A DNA stretch of 64,000 nt, taken from NCBI GenBank assembly GCA_024743055.1, contig JANSXH010000006.1:1-64000 (forward strand). Direction: 5' to 3'. This document shows, piece by piece, positions 36,560 through 45,910 of this stretch. How positions within the stretch are numbered: the first letter of the stretch is position 1; every line of letters begins with the position of its first letter. The notes below the pieces were generated by a model that saw nothing but the letters and a program-made list of their open reading frames with translations, did no database searches and had not been told where the DNA came from. This stretch comes from Pseudomonadota bacterium. Lineage in GTDB: Bacteria; Pseudomonadota; Alphaproteobacteria; Sneathiellales; Sneathiellaceae. The position numbers and the translations under genes are program-made.

Positions 36560-37933
36560 GTGACTCTTTCACTTTACAATACAGCCGTTCGCGAAAAGCA
36601 GGAATTTGTTCCGATGGAGCCGGGCAAGGTCGGCATGTATGTCTGCGGGCCGACGGTTTATGATCTGGCGCATATCGGCAATGCGCGCCCCGTGGTGATT
36701 TTCGATGTGCTGGCGCGGCTCTTGCGCTATCTCGGATATGACCTCACTTATGTGCGCAATATTACCGATGTGGAAGACAAGATCATCACTGCCGCCGCCG
36801 AAAATGGTGAGAGCATTGATGAGTTGACCCGCCGCACCACCCAGGCCTATCACGACGATATGGTCGCCCTTAACGCCGAGCCGCCGGATATCGAGCCGCG
36901 GGCGACCGAACATATTGACGGTATGATCGAGATGATCGGTACCCTGATCGAGAAAGGTCATGCCTATGAGGCGGAAGGCCATGTCTTGTTCAATGTCCCG
37001 AGCATGGAGAAATACGGCAAACTGTCAGGCCGCAACCGCGATGACATGATTGCCGGGGCGCGGGTCGAGGTGGCACCGTACAAAAAGGATCCGGCGGATT
37101 TCGTCCTCTGGAAGCCGTCCACTCCCGATATTGTCGGCTGGGACAGCCCCTGGGGACGCGGCCGGCCGGGCTGGCATATCGAATGCTCGGTCATGGCCAA
37201 GGCCGCCCTCGGCATTACCTTTGATATCCATGGCGGCGGTCGGGACCTGATCTTCCCCCATCATGAAAATGAAGTGGCGCAAAGCTGCTGCGCCCATGAT
37301 GGCGCGGAGTTCGCTAAATACTGGGTGCATAACGGGTTTCTGACGGTGGAAGGGGACAAAATGTCCAAATCCCTCGGCAATTTTCGTACCGTGCGTGAAT
37401 TGCTGGAAGAAGCGCCGGGAGAAGCCCTGCGCCTCAATATGCTCTCCGCCCATTACCGGCAGCCTCTGGACTGGAATGCGGAAGGGGTGACGCGATCCAA
37501 AACCAATATGGATCGGCTTTATACAGCCCTGCAGAACCTACAGGATATCGACGCCGGGACGGTGGAGCCTGCCCCTGAAGTGGTAGCCGCCCTTGAGGAT
37601 GACCTTAATACACCTCAAGCACTGACGGCGCTCTATACCTTAGCGAGTGAGGCCAACAAGGCTTCCGAGCCGGTTGAGAAGGCGCGCCTGAAAGGACAAT
37701 TGCTTGGCTCGGGACAACTTTTGGGTCTATTAATGCTCGATCCTGCCGACTGGTTCCAGGCCGGGGAGGCGGGAGATATCGGGGAAGAAGAAATAGAGCA
37801 ACTGATTAAAGACCGCATCGACGCTAAAACAGCAAAAGACTTTGCAAAAGCGGATGTTATACGGGCCGATCTGGCCGAAAAAGGTGTCACCCTGGAAGAT
37901 GGTCCGGGCGGCACGACGTGGAAGAGGACGTAA
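36560..37933 (+). CDS. cysS: cysteine-tRNA ligase
   Basis: It charges tRNA-Cys. The ~457-residue class I enzyme has the Zn/HIGH region MYVCGPTVYDLAHIGNARP, zinc ligands in HIECSVMAK and HHENEVAQS, and KMSKS as KMSKSLGNF. The C-terminal DALR-like helical region is present (KDRIDAKTAKDFAKADVIR). The start is best placed at GTG 36560 with GAGGA 7 bases upstream, giving the usual opening TLSLYNT; a GTG at 36536 inside gltX is an alternative. The stop TAA shares its last A with the ATG of the next gene. Confidence 0.95.
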   Translation: MTLSLYNTAVREKQEFVPMEPGKVGMYVCGPTVYDLAHIGNARPVVIFDVLARLLRYLGYDLTYVRNITDVEDKIITAAAENGESIDELTRRTTQAYHDDMVALNAEPPDIEPRATEHIDGMIEMIGTLIEKGHAYEAEGHVLFNVPSMEKYGKLSGRNRDDMIAGARVEVAPYKKDPADFVLWKPSTPDIVGWDSPWGRGRPGWHIECSVMAKAALGITFDIHGGGRDLIFPHHENEVAQSCCAHDGAEFAKYWVHNGFLTVEGDKMSKSLGNFRTVRELLEEAPGEALRLNMLSAHYRQPLDWNAEGVTRSKTNMDRLYTALQNLQDIDAGTVEPAPEVVAALEDDLNTPQALTALYTLASEANKASEPVEKARLKGQLLGSGQLLGLLMLDPADWFQAGEAGDIGEEEIEQLIKDRIDAKTAKDFAKADVIRADLAEKGVTLEDGPGGTTWKRT

Positions 37934-39540
37934 TGGAACGGGAAAGACTTTATCTTTTTGATACAACCCTGCGCGATGGGGCGCAGACGCAAGGCGTGGA
38001 TTTCAGTGTCGAAGATAAGTCAACTATTGCGAAGGCTCTGGACGGGCTGGGCATTGATTATATTGAAGGCGGATGGCCCGGAGCCAATCCGGGCGATACA
38101 GCTTTTTTTGCCGATCCACCGAAACTGGATAATGCCACCTTCACGGCCTTCGGCATGACCCGGCGCCCGGGACGCAGTGTCTCCAATGATCCCGGTCTCA
38201 GCGCTATTCTTAACGCCAAAACCCCTGCGGTTTGCCTTGTCGGCAAAAGCTGGGATTTTCATGTCGATGTTGCTTTGGGCATCAGTGAAGAAGAAAATAT
38301 CGAAATGATCTCCGACAGCATCAAGGAAGCTGTCAATCAGGGCCGCGAAGCCATGTATGATGCGGAGCATTTCTTTGATGGTTACAAGGCTAATCCGGAG
38401 TTCGCGTTGGCCTGTCTGAAAGCCGCTCATGAGGCCGGGGCCCGCTGGGTCGTGCTGTGCGATACCAATGGCGGCACCCTGCCGGACGAAGTGGAACGGA
38501 TCGTCGGTGAGGTTCTTAAGCATATCCCGGGAAGCCATGTAGGGATCCATACCCACAATGATACGGAAAATGCCGTGGCCAATACCTTGATGGCTGTGAA
38601 AGCTGGCGTGCGGCAGGTGCAGGGCACCCTCAATGGTCTGGGGGAGCGCTGCGGCAATGCTAATATGATCTCCCTGATCCCATCGCTGGTTTTGAAAGAG
38701 CCCTATAAATCCCTCGTCGATACGGGCATCACCGAGGAGGGGTTGAAGGCCCTGACCCCGGTCTCCCGGCTTCTCGATGAAATTCTCAATCGCTCTCCCA
38801 ACCTGCATCAGGCTTATGTGGGACCTGCGGCCTTTGCCCATAAGGGTGGCCTACATGTGTCTGCGGTGGAGAAAGATCCGAAAACCTATGAGCATATTGA
38901 CCCGGCTCAGGTCGGTAACAAGCGGCATCTTCTGGTCTCCGATCAGGCCGGTCGCTCTAATATCATTGCCCAGCTTAGGGATATCGGTCTCGATATCGAT
39001 CCCAAGGACCCTAAGGTCGATCGGCTACTGGAAGAAGTGAAAGAGCGGGAGTTCAAGGGCTTCAGCTATGACGGCGCCCTTGCCAGCTTCGAGCTGATGG
39101 CTCGGCGGCGTCTGGGTCAGGTGCCGAAATATTTTGACGTGGAAAGTTTCCGCGTACAGGTGGAGCGCCGCCACAATGCCCGTGGAGACCTGGTCTCGGT
39201 CACCGATGCGGTGGTCAAGGTATTGGTGGATGGCGAACGTTATCTATCTGTCGGGGAAGGGAACGGCCCCGTTAATGCCCTTGATACGGCCCTTCGTAAG
39301 GACTTGGGTAAATATTCAGAATATATTGATGATCTGCGGCTGGTGGACTTCAAGGTTCGTATCCTGACGTCAGGAACAGAGGCCGTGACTCGGGTCCTGA
39401 TCGAAAGCACCGACAGTTCCAATAAGCGATGGTTCACCGTCGGGGTGTCGCCCAATATTGTCGATGCCTCCTTTGCCGCGATGATCGATAGTATCACCTA
39501 CAAGCTTTACCGGGCCGGAGCGCCGGCCAGCAAGCAATAG
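37933..39540 (+). CDS. cimA: (R)-citramalate synthase
   Basis: It condenses pyruvate and acetyl-CoA to citramalate, a threonine-independent route to isoleucine. The 535-residue protein belongs to the 2-isopropylmalate synthase family: TLRDGAQTQGVDF at the N-terminus, metal-binding HTHNDTENAVANTL and QGTLNGLGERCGNANM, and a C-terminal LeuA-type allosteric domain (~residues 400-530). The Gln-Thr-Gln-Gly after RDG is the CimA version rather than LeuA's Gln-Ser-Pro-Gly. ATG 37933 overlaps the cysS stop in TAATG. trmJ starts 8 bases after its stop. Confidence 0.92.
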   Translation: MERERLYLFDTTLRDGAQTQGVDFSVEDKSTIAKALDGLGIDYIEGGWPGANPGDTAFFADPPKLDNATFTAFGMTRRPGRSVSNDPGLSAILNAKTPAVCLVGKSWDFHVDVALGISEEENIEMISDSIKEAVNQGREAMYDAEHFFDGYKANPEFALACLKAAHEAGARWVVLCDTNGGTLPDEVERIVGEVLKHIPGSHVGIHTHNDTENAVANTLMAVKAGVRQVQGTLNGLGERCGNANMISLIPSLVLKEPYKSLVDTGITEEGLKALTPVSRLLDEILNRSPNLHQAYVGPAAFAHKGGLHVSAVEKDPKTYEHIDPAQVGNKRHLLVSDQAGRSNIIAQLRDIGLDIDPKDPKVDRLLEEVKEREFKGFSYDGALASFELMARRRLGQVPKYFDVESFRVQVERRHNARGDLVSVTDAVVKVLVDGERYLSVGEGNGPVNALDTALRKDLGKYSEYIDDLRLVDFKVRILTSGTEAVTRVLIESTDSSNKRWFTVGVSPNIVDASFAAMIDSITYKLYRAGAPASKQ

Positions 39541-39548
39541 GATCCACT

Positions 39549-40310
39549 GTGTCCGAACTTCACAAGCCGGTCATTATTCTGGTCGAGCCACAAATGGGCG
39601 AGAATATTGGCGCCGCGGCGCGGGCCATGCTCAATTTCGGCCTGATAGAGCTGCGGCTGGTCAATCCCCGCGATGGCTGGCCCAATGAGCGGGCTGTCGC
39701 CATGGCGTCCCGGGCTGATATTGTATTGGAGGGGACCAAGGTCTTTGAGACGAGCGCGGAGGCCATTGCTGACTTACAACATGTCTATGCAACAACGGCG
39801 CGTCCGCGGGATGTGATCAAGAAACTGGTGACCCCCAAAGCTGCCGCGATTGAACTGAAAGAACTAGCGGCCAAGGAAATCAAAACTGGAATCCTGTTCG
39901 GGAAAGAAAGCGTTGGCCTGTCCCGGGATGACGTTACTCTCGCCGATACCATTATCACTGTGCCCCTCAATCCAGATTTCTCTTCCATCAATCTTGCCCA
40001 GGCAGTGTTGCTGGTCGGGTATGAATGGTTCCAGACGGATGCAACAGCTCCGGCTTCCGTTATGCTGAATGAAGAGCGGCCCGCAACCAAGGAAGAGCTC
40101 GGTCACCTGTTCGCCCGAATTGAGCGGGAACTCGACAATCGCGGATATTTTGAGCCAATCCTGAACCGAAAACCTGTTATCCTGAAAAACATGCGTAATA
40201 TGTTTCAGCGTCTCAGCCTGATGGAATCTGATGTACGAGCCTTTCAGGGGATCGTGAAGGGACTCAGCATGAAGCCAAAGGATAAAAAAAATGACGGCGA
40301 TAACTCATAA
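39549..40310 (+). CDS. trmJ: tRNA (cytidine/uridine-2'-O-)-methyltransferase TrmJ
   Basis: It methylates the 2'-OH of position 32 in tRNA anticodon loops. The 253-residue SPOUT enzyme has PQMGENIGAAARAMLNFGL (motif 1), VYATTARPRD, LFGKESVGLSRDDV (motif 2) and PLNPDFSSINLAQAVLL (motif 3). These are typical of TrmJ, including the extra C-terminal helices. The start is GTG at 39549. The following hydrolase gene overlaps its end by 20 bases. Confidence 0.92.
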   Translation: MSELHKPVIILVEPQMGENIGAAARAMLNFGLIELRLVNPRDGWPNERAVAMASRADIVLEGTKVFETSAEAIADLQHVYATTARPRDVIKKLVTPKAAAIELKELAAKEIKTGILFGKESVGLSRDDVTLADTIITVPLNPDFSSINLAQAVLLVGYEWFQTDATAPASVMLNEERPATKEELGHLFARIERELDNRGYFEPILNRKPVILKNMRNMFQRLSLMESDVRAFQGIVKGLSMKPKDKKNDGDNS

Positions 40311-41202
40311 CACGGCAAAAATCGGTGACTTGAACCTGCATTATGCGGAATGCGGGGCTGGGAATGACGAACTGGTCATCCTGCTCCATGGTTTTCCGGA
40401 ATTCTGGTACACCTGGAAAGACCAATTGCCAGTGGTCGGGGAGAACTATCACGCCGTGGCGCCGGATATGCGGGGCTATAACCTGTCGGATAAGCCCGAC
40501 AGAATCAAGAATTACCGGATTGGGTATTTGGTGGGCGATGTTCTGAAACTTGCCGCCCATTTTGGGAAGGAAAAATTCTACCTGGTCGCCCATGACTGGG
40601 GGGCGGCAGTTGCCTGGGCCGTGGCCATTGGCCATCCAGACAAGATCAAGGGGCTTGTCATCCTCAATGGACCTCACCCCTATATCTTTAGTGAATTGCT
40701 GACCCAGAACCGCACACAGATCGAGCAGAGCCAGTATATGGCCTATTTCCGTAATGAAGGTGTGGAAGAAAAGCTGGTGGCCAATAACTGCAAATGGCTA
40801 TGGGACTGGACCTTCGCCAAGCATATCGAGGCGGGTCAAATGTCAAAAGAGGATCAGGCCGCCTATATTGACGCCTGGACCCGCCCCGGCGCGATGACGG
40901 CCATGCTGAACTACTATCGGGCTTCACCACTAACACCTGCGAAAGAGGAAGATATCGGCAAGAGCCTTGGTCTCAATCCTGAGGACTTTATGGTCAAGGT
41001 ACCGACCCTCGTGGTCTGGGGCGAGAAGGATCATGCCCTTATCCCGGAAAATCTTGAAGGACTGGATAGATTTATAGAGGATCTCAAGGTTATTCGGCTG
41101 CCTGATGTTACCCATTGGGTCACCCATGAAGCTTCCGAGCAGGCCGGGGCGGAAATTACCGGATTTATTGATGCTTTAGAGGCTGGAAACGGCCGACGAT
41201 AG
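40291..41202 (+). CDS. alpha/beta hydrolase, epoxide hydrolase-like
   Basis: A cytoplasmic hydrolase of 303 residues. HGFPEFWYTW is the oxyanion motif of soluble epoxide hydrolases and haloacetate dehalogenases. The nucleophile is an aspartate in VAHDWGAAVAWAVA (~residue 104); the acid is in VVWGEKDHALIP and the His in DVTHWVTHEA. The lid carries several tyrosines, one of which could activate an epoxide. The presence of Asp rather than Ser at the elbow fits epoxide hydrolase or dehalogenase chemistry, but the substrate is open. It starts within the trmJ 3' end and stops just before the rpsD promoter. Confidence 0.82.
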   Translation: MTAITHNTAKIGDLNLHYAECGAGNDELVILLHGFPEFWYTWKDQLPVVGENYHAVAPDMRGYNLSDKPDRIKNYRIGYLVGDVLKLAAHFGKEKFYLVAHDWGAAVAWAVAIGHPDKIKGLVILNGPHPYIFSELLTQNRTQIEQSQYMAYFRNEGVEEKLVANNCKWLWDWTFAKHIEAGQMSKEDQAAYIDAWTRPGAMTAMLNYYRASPLTPAKEEDIGKSLGLNPEDFMVKVPTLVVWGEKDHALIPENLEGLDRFIEDLKVIRLPDVTHWVTHEASEQAGAEITGFIDALEAGNGRR

Positions 41203-41205
41203 TCG

Positions 41206-41251
41206 TTGACAACGGCAATTGGATCAGTATAGTGCGCGGCTTGAGCAAGCC
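41206..41251 (+). promoter_or_regulatory. rpsD promoter and 5' hairpin
   Basis: TTGACA (41206-41211) and TATAGT (41228-41233) are separated by 16 bases, a near-consensus housekeeping promoter. Immediately downstream, GGCTTG-AG-CAAGCC (41238-41251) makes a perfect 6-bp hairpin at the expected 5' end of the transcript, leaving about 46 bases to the ATG. Confidence 0.8.
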
Positions 41252-41297
41252 TCGTCGGCATGCCTTTTTCCTAACGCTATAAAATTGGATTAAGTTT

Positions 41298-41915
41298 ATG
41301 AGCAAGCGCATTCAAGCGAAATACAAGATCGACCGCCGTATGGGTGAAAACCTCTGGGGTCGTCCGAAAAGCCCCGTCAACCGCCGGGAATATGGACCGG
41401 GCCAGCATGGTCAGGGTCGCCGCGGTAAAATCTCCGACTTTGGTATTCACCTGCGCGCGAAACAGAAGCTAAAGGGATATTACGGCAATATCACCGAGAA
41501 AAGCTTCCGCCGCCTTTATACCGAAGCTGTCCGCCTGAAAGGCGATACATCCGAAAACCTCATCGGTCTGTTGGAGCGGCGTCTTGACGCCGTTGTCTAC
41601 CGCATGAAATTCGTACCGACCGTTTTCGCAGCCCGTCAGTTCGTCAACCACGGCCATGTTATGGTCAATGGTACGAAGGTGAATATCGCCTCTTACCAGG
41701 TGAAAGTGGGCGATGTTGTCGAAGTTCGCCAGAAATCCAAGCAGATGGCTCTGGTTCTGGAAGCGGCTGACAGCCCGGAGCGGGAAGTTCCTGAATATAT
41801 GGACGTGGACCACAAGAGCATGAAAGGGACATTCAACAATATCCCGACCTTGTCAGATGTGCCTTATCCGGTCGTTATGGAACCAAACCTGATCGTCGAG
41901 TTTTACTCACGCTAA
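41298..41915 (+). CDS. rpsD: 30S ribosomal protein S4
   Basis: A primary 16S rRNA binder that initiates 30S assembly. The 205-residue protein has [20 protein letters not shown] at the N-terminus, [15 protein letters not shown] and the S4 RNA-binding domain [20 protein letters not shown] through [10 protein letters not shown] (~residues 95-140). Length is standard. It is a single-gene unit with its own strong promoter and a terminator, rather than in the ribosomal alpha operon where gammaproteobacteria keep it. The leader hairpin might support autoregulation, but that is unproven. Confidence 0.97.
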   Translation: MSKRIQAKYKIDRRMGENLWGRPKSPVNRREYGPGQHGQGRRGKISDFGIHLRAKQKLKGYYGNITEKSFRRLYTEAVRLKGDTSENLIGLLERRLDAVVYRMKFVPTVFAARQFVNHGHVMVNGTKVNIASYQVKVGDVVEVRQKSKQMALVLEAADSPEREVPEYMDVDHKSMKGTFNNIPTLSDVPYPVVMEPNLIVEFYSR

Positions 41916-41936
41916 CGGGTTACAAAAGATTCAGAA

Positions 41937-41968
41937 AAGCCGGGCCTTTTCGAAGGTCCGGTTTTTTT
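41937..41968 (+). terminator. rpsD terminator
   Basis: CCGGGCCTT-TTCG-AAGGTCCGG (41940-41962; one G:T pair) is followed by a run of T to 41968. Confidence 0.9.
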
Positions 41969-41986
41969 ATGCTTTGCAGCCCGGGT

Positions 41987-42271
41987 TTAGAGGCCACCGT
42001 CCTTCTTCTCTTCGTTTATGGATTTTTTGACCCGGTGATAGTCGGCGATGCCGATCAGCAAGGTAATCAGAGCGATGGGGAGTAATACCCAGCCGACATG
42101 ACCAAGCCATTGATCATCGAGAAGCTTTATCAATGCAACTGAGGCGGCGCAAAGAGCGATTGCCGTTTTGACATAAGCCATTAGAGTCCGGCGATTGGCT
42201 AATTCTGTCCGATGCACGGCCAGCAAAAACGTATCGATATTGCGTCTGTCCTGACTGGAAATGGCTCTCAC
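41987..42271 (-). CDS. DUF202 family membrane protein
   Basis: A 94-residue inner-membrane protein. The soluble N-terminus SSQDRRNIDTFLLAVHRTELANRRTLMAY and the following two hydrophobic segments (~residues 31-50 and 60-78) match the DUF202/YidH pattern, whose ER/LANERT-like sequence is here ELANRRT. Function is unknown in this family. It is a single gene on the minus strand, converging on rpsD and upstream of purN's 3' end with about 70 bases between. No transport or catalytic residues can be assigned. Confidence 0.75.
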   Translation of the reverse strand: MRAISSQDRRNIDTFLLAVHRTELANRRTLMAYVKTAIALCAASVALIKLLDDQWLGHVGWVLLPIALITLLIGIADYHRVKKSINEEKKDGGL

Positions 42272-42343
42272 TCCTGAAAATCTGTATTGCTACTAAACCA
42301 TATCTGGTTTTTGTCGGCAAATAATACGGGATAGAGGAGGAGA

Positions 42344-43003
42344 TCAGATTTCTTCAAGTTTGGGATTTATTAGGGATCGAATGGGCTGCTCGGCTCCGTC
42401 AATCAGGGCGATCGGGCCCTGAATACGAATTCGGCCTTCCGCCATCAGCTTCAGGGCGAGGGGATAAATGCGATGCTCCTGCTCAAGAATTCGGGTCGCG
42501 AGACTGTCGGGCGTGTCATCCCCCAGGATTGGGACAGCCGCTTGGACAATAATGGGTCCGTTATCCATTTCCGGGCGTACAATATGGACCGTGCAGCCGG
42601 TAAACCGGGTCCCTGATTCGATCGCTCGCTCATGGACATGCAGGCCTTTAAAAGCGGGCAAAAGGGACGGGTGGATATTGAGGATGCGGTCCCGCCAGCG
42701 ATTGACAAAATCCGCTGTCAGCAACCGCATGAATCCAGCAAGGCAAATCAGGTCAATCTCTAGCTCTTCCAGGTACTGAGTGATTTGTTTTTCAAACTCT
42801 TCGCGAGCTTCGAATTCCCGATGATCAATGACCCGGGTTGGAATGGCATTCTCGGCGGCGAATTTGAGGCCACCGGCTTCCAGGTTGTTTGAAAGGACAG
42901 TAGTGATTTCCGCCGGAAAGCCCTCTTGCGCGCAGGCTCGTACCAGCGACTGCATATTGGAGCCGCGCGACGAGATTAGAACGGCAACTCTCAGCTTTGC
43001 CAC
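42344..43003 (-). CDS. purN: phosphoribosylglycinamide formyltransferase
   Basis: It formylates GAR with 10-formyltetrahydrofolate in purine synthesis. The 219-residue protein has [14 protein letters not shown] (~9-22), [15 protein letters not shown] (folate site), [20 protein letters not shown] (catalytic Asn-His) and [17 protein letters not shown] with the Asp. It overlaps the end of purM by 13 bases on the minus strand, so the two consecutive-pathway enzymes are co-translated. Confidence 0.95.
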   Translation of the reverse strand: MAKLRVAVLISSRGSNMQSLVRACAQEGFPAEITTVLSNNLEAGGLKFAAENAIPTRVIDHREFEAREEFEKQITQYLEELEIDLICLAGFMRLLTADFVNRWRDRILNIHPSLLPAFKGLHVHERAIESGTRFTGCTVHIVRPEMDNGPIIVQAAVPILGDDTPDSLATRILEQEHRIYPLALKLMAEGRIRIQGPIALIDGAEQPIRSLINPKLEEI

Positions 43004-44073
43004 GCGCTTTCGAGCCCCTTTATAACCACTTGTTCCTCATCATCTATTCGTGTTTTTAGCCTGCCGATTTTATACACTGCCTCTCCGGCTTCCTCCAACA
43101 TCACTTGGGCGGCATCCGCCTGTTCTGCAGGTGCCACCACGACCATGCCGATGCCACAGTTAAATGTTGTCGCCAGCTCCCGCGGTTTGATATTGCCGAG
43201 CTCAGCCAGCCATTTAAAGAGGGGTGGTAGCGCCCAGCTCTGCGCATCCAGTTCTGCCACCAGATCATCTGGAAGCACCCGGGGGATATTTTCAAACAAC
43301 CCCCCGCCAGTGATATGGGACAGAGCCTTGATATGTCCGGCCCGAATGGCCTCAAGACAGCTCTTTACATAGATACGGGTCGGGGCGATCAGGGCCTCAC
43401 CCAAAGATTTTTGCGAATCGAACGGTGCAGAACTCGTATAATCGAGTTTAAAATCTGTCACCAATCGTCGGATAAGAGAATATCCATTGGAATGCACACC
43501 GGAGGAGGCAAGCCCGAGCAGAACATCTCCATCTTTTAATGAACCGGGCTTCAATAACTGATCCCGCTCTACCGCACCAACGGTAAATCCCGCCATGTCA
43601 TAGTCACCTTTGGCATACATACCTGGCATCTCGGCGGTTTCGCCGCCTACTAGAGCGCAACCGGCTTGGCGGCATCCTTCTGCGATTCCCGATACAATAT
43701 CCGTCGTCGCCTCGACATTGAGGCCGCCAGTCGCAAAATAATCGAGGAAAAACAGCGGTTCCGCGCCTTGAACCACCAGGTCATTGACACACATGGCCAC
43801 CAGATCGATGCCCACTGTGTCATGCTTGCCCATATCAATGGCGACTTTTAGCTTCGTACCAACACCATCTGTGGCAGACACTAGCAAGGGATCCTTAAAG
43901 CCCGCTGCTTTGAGGTCAAATAATGCCCCAAATCCTCCCAAATCCGCGTCTGCACCAGACCGCCTGGTCGAAGCGGCAAGGGGCTTTATGGCATCGACAA
44001 GTGAATTTCCGGCCACAATATCGACACCGGCATCTTTATAACTGTAACTTTTTTTGGAGCTATCGGTCTTCAT
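42991..44073 (-). CDS. purM: phosphoribosylformylglycinamidine cyclo-ligase (AIR synthetase)
   Basis: It closes the imidazole ring of AIR using ATP. The 360-residue protein has [13 protein letters not shown] at the N-terminus, [49 protein letters not shown] and [16 protein letters not shown]. All are PurM signatures. It is divergent from the DUF2066 gene, with 66 bases between the starts holding both promoters. purN is downstream and overlapping. This purMN/DUF2066 head-to-head arrangement recurs in alphaproteobacteria. Confidence 0.96.
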   Translation of the reverse strand: MKTDSSKKSYSYKDAGVDIVAGNSLVDAIKPLAASTRRSGADADLGGFGALFDLKAAGFKDPLLVSATDGVGTKLKVAIDMGKHDTVGIDLVAMCVNDLVVQGAEPLFFLDYFATGGLNVEATTDIVSGIAEGCRQAGCALVGGETAEMPGMYAKGDYDMAGFTVGAVERDQLLKPGSLKDGDVLLGLASSGVHSNGYSLIRRLVTDFKLDYTSSAPFDSQKSLGEALIAPTRIYVKSCLEAIRAGHIKALSHITGGGLFENIPRVLPDDLVAELDAQSWALPPLFKWLAELGNIKPRELATTFNCGIGMVVVAPAEQADAAQVMLEEAGEAVYKIGRLKTRIDDEEQVVIKGLESAWQS

Positions 44074-44139
44074 AAGATATGCTGCACCCGAAACCTAGAT
44101 CGTGAAAGCGTCAACATACTTTTTTTCCAGTGGTTTGCA

Positions 44140-45288
44140 ATGACGGATACGAAACTAAAATTAATGACGATGGCTCTTGGTAGCTTGATGCTCAGTATTT
44201 TTTTGCTGGTGCTTAGTACCAATTCAGTTCTGGCGGCCGCAAATCCCTATCTTATCCGCGGAATATCAGTGGATGAAACGGCGACTTCTATACCGCAAGC
44301 CAAGAAAATTGCTGTCCAGAATGGCCAGAGACGCGCCTTCAATACGTTGCTAAGGCGTTTAGTGCCAAATAGTTATGATGGGGAACTGCCTGTCCTGGAT
44401 GACGACACTCTGACATCCATGGTTACTTCTTATCGAGTCGCCAATGAACGAACCGCCGCCCAGCGTTATCTGGCCGATTTGTCATTTGAGTTCAGCCGCG
44501 CCGATATCAGGAGTCTTCTCAGAAACTGGAACTTGCCATTTTCTGAAGCTGCCGGGAAACCGCTTCTAATCTTGCCGGTATATGACGATGGCAACCGTCG
44601 TTTCCTCTGGGAGGAGCCTAATCCCTGGAGAACGCAATGGGTCGATGTCATTGATTACAATATCCGTCCGCAAGAGCCAGAGGCTGTAAAGGATTATTGG
44701 TCTCAAGAGCTGATGCAACCGGTTATTGTCCCTGCGGGCGATTTTACAGATGTCAAAACCATAAATGTAGAAGAGGCAATCTCCCTGGATAAGGCAGCCC
44801 TGACTGAGATCGAAAAAATATACGGAGCCAGCGGAACAGCCGTAGTCCGGGCTTCCTTCCGTGAAGATCGAGATGGCAGCCTCATTCTGGATATTTCCCG
44901 ACAAAGAAGCGATCGGTTTAGATCGTCTGTTATTGAGTCGTACAAAGGAAGTGACGATCCTGATCTGTTGATGCAAAGCGCCATTTTTGATTTGCTTGAG
45001 AAAATGCAAGAAGAATGGAAGAGCGAAAACATTATCGATTTCAGCATCGAGAATACGGTGGCGGTTACAACATCTGTTTCCGATTTGCAGAGCTGGCTAA
45101 GTATCCAGGAGAAGGTACGAAATCTGCCATCTGTAAGCGGGACTAGGGTAAAAGACCTTTCGGTTTCCCAGGCTTTCTGGCATATCACTTTCTTGGGCGA
45201 CATCCAGCAACTCTCGGCCTCTCTTGCTCAGGAAAATCTTCGCTTGGTGGATAATGATGGCTACTGGACACTGAACCAGACGCCGTAA
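44140..45288 (+). CDS. DUF2066 domain-containing periplasmic/envelope protein
   Basis: A 382-residue exported protein of unknown function. A signal sequence covers residues ~8-33 (LMTMALGSLMLSIFLLVLST then NSVLAAAN). The body has the DUF2066 opening, PYLIRGISVDETATSIPQAK followed by QRRAFNTLLRRLVP, and a second region near residues 90-170 including LPFSEAAGKPLLILPVYDD. The C-terminal part ends with a repeat-like domain (SVSDLQSWLSIQEKVR). The family is common beside a CDP-alcohol transferase, a PerM permease and Hda, as here, which hints at an envelope or cell-cycle role. Confidence 0.82.
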   Translation: MTDTKLKLMTMALGSLMLSIFLLVLSTNSVLAAANPYLIRGISVDETATSIPQAKKIAVQNGQRRAFNTLLRRLVPNSYDGELPVLDDDTLTSMVTSYRVANERTAAQRYLADLSFEFSRADIRSLLRNWNLPFSEAAGKPLLILPVYDDGNRRFLWEEPNPWRTQWVDVIDYNIRPQEPEAVKDYWSQELMQPVIVPAGDFTDVKTINVEEAISLDKAALTEIEKIYGASGTAVVRASFREDRDGSLILDISRQRSDRFRSSVIESYKGSDDPDLLMQSAIFDLLEKMQEEWKSENIIDFSIENTVAVTTSVSDLQSWLSIQEKVRNLPSVSGTRVKDLSVSQAFWHITFLGDIQQLSASLAQENLRLVDNDGYWTLNQTP

Positions 45289-45321
45289 GCTCAGTAGATT
45301 AAATCACTTGTTGAGACAGAA

Positions 45322-45861
45322 TTGGTTACCGTCTTGAATATTCCCAACAGCATTACGTTGCTCAGAATGATGCTCGTCCCAGTCATTGTCTGGCTGATTT
45401 TGCGAGAGCAAATGCTGGCAGCGTTTATCGTCTTTGTCCTTGCGGGCGCATCAGATGCGTTAGATGGCCTAATCGCAAAGCAGTTTGATCTGGTGACACC
45501 TTTAGGCACCTATCTTGACCCGCTTGCGGATAAAATCCTGCTTGTATCGATCTATGTGACTCTGGGTATCCAGGATGACCTGCCAAGTTGGCTGGTGATC
45601 CTTGTGGTTAGTCGGGACATTCTGATTGTCGGGGGTATTTTGCTTACTTTCTTGCTTGGTTTTAACCTCAGCATTGCACCCTCCAAGGTCAGTAAGATTA
45701 ATACTTTCTGTCAGATCAGTCTGGCCGCTCTGGTTCTCGGAGATCGAGGCCTCGGGGTTGGATTTGAGACATTTACGGTTTTATGTGTGTATCTAGTTGC
45801 CGTCACGACGGTACTGTCCGGGCACAACTATATTCTGCAATGGTCACGGCAAAACAGTTAG
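45322..45861 (+). CDS. CDP-alcohol phosphatidyltransferase family protein
   Basis: A membrane phospholipid synthase relative (PgsA-like), 179 residues, with about five hydrophobic segments. The family motif D-G-x2-A-R-x8-G-x3-D-x3-D is present from residue ~50 as DGLIAK...GTYLDPLAD, with the Arg replaced by Lys; all the metal-binding aspartates remain. The N-terminus VLNIPNSITLLRMMLVPVI is like PgsA. The start is a TTG at 45322 with no strong ribosome site, so it may begin a few codons later. Which phospholipid it makes is not clear. Confidence 0.85.
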   Translation: MVTVLNIPNSITLLRMMLVPVIVWLILREQMLAAFIVFVLAGASDALDGLIAKQFDLVTPLGTYLDPLADKILLVSIYVTLGIQDDLPSWLVILVVSRDILIVGGILLTFLLGFNLSIAPSKVSKINTFCQISLAALVLGDRGLGVGFETFTVLCVYLVAVTTVLSGHNYILQWSRQNS

Positions 45862-45910
45862 ACTGTCATAAATGGTCGGCTGTTGAGCCGGCTCAAGTAA
45901 GGACGTAGAA

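Noticed and set aside
38020-38841. A 273-codon antisense frame within cimA
   Set aside because: Overlaps a complete citramalate synthase and has no protein-family features.
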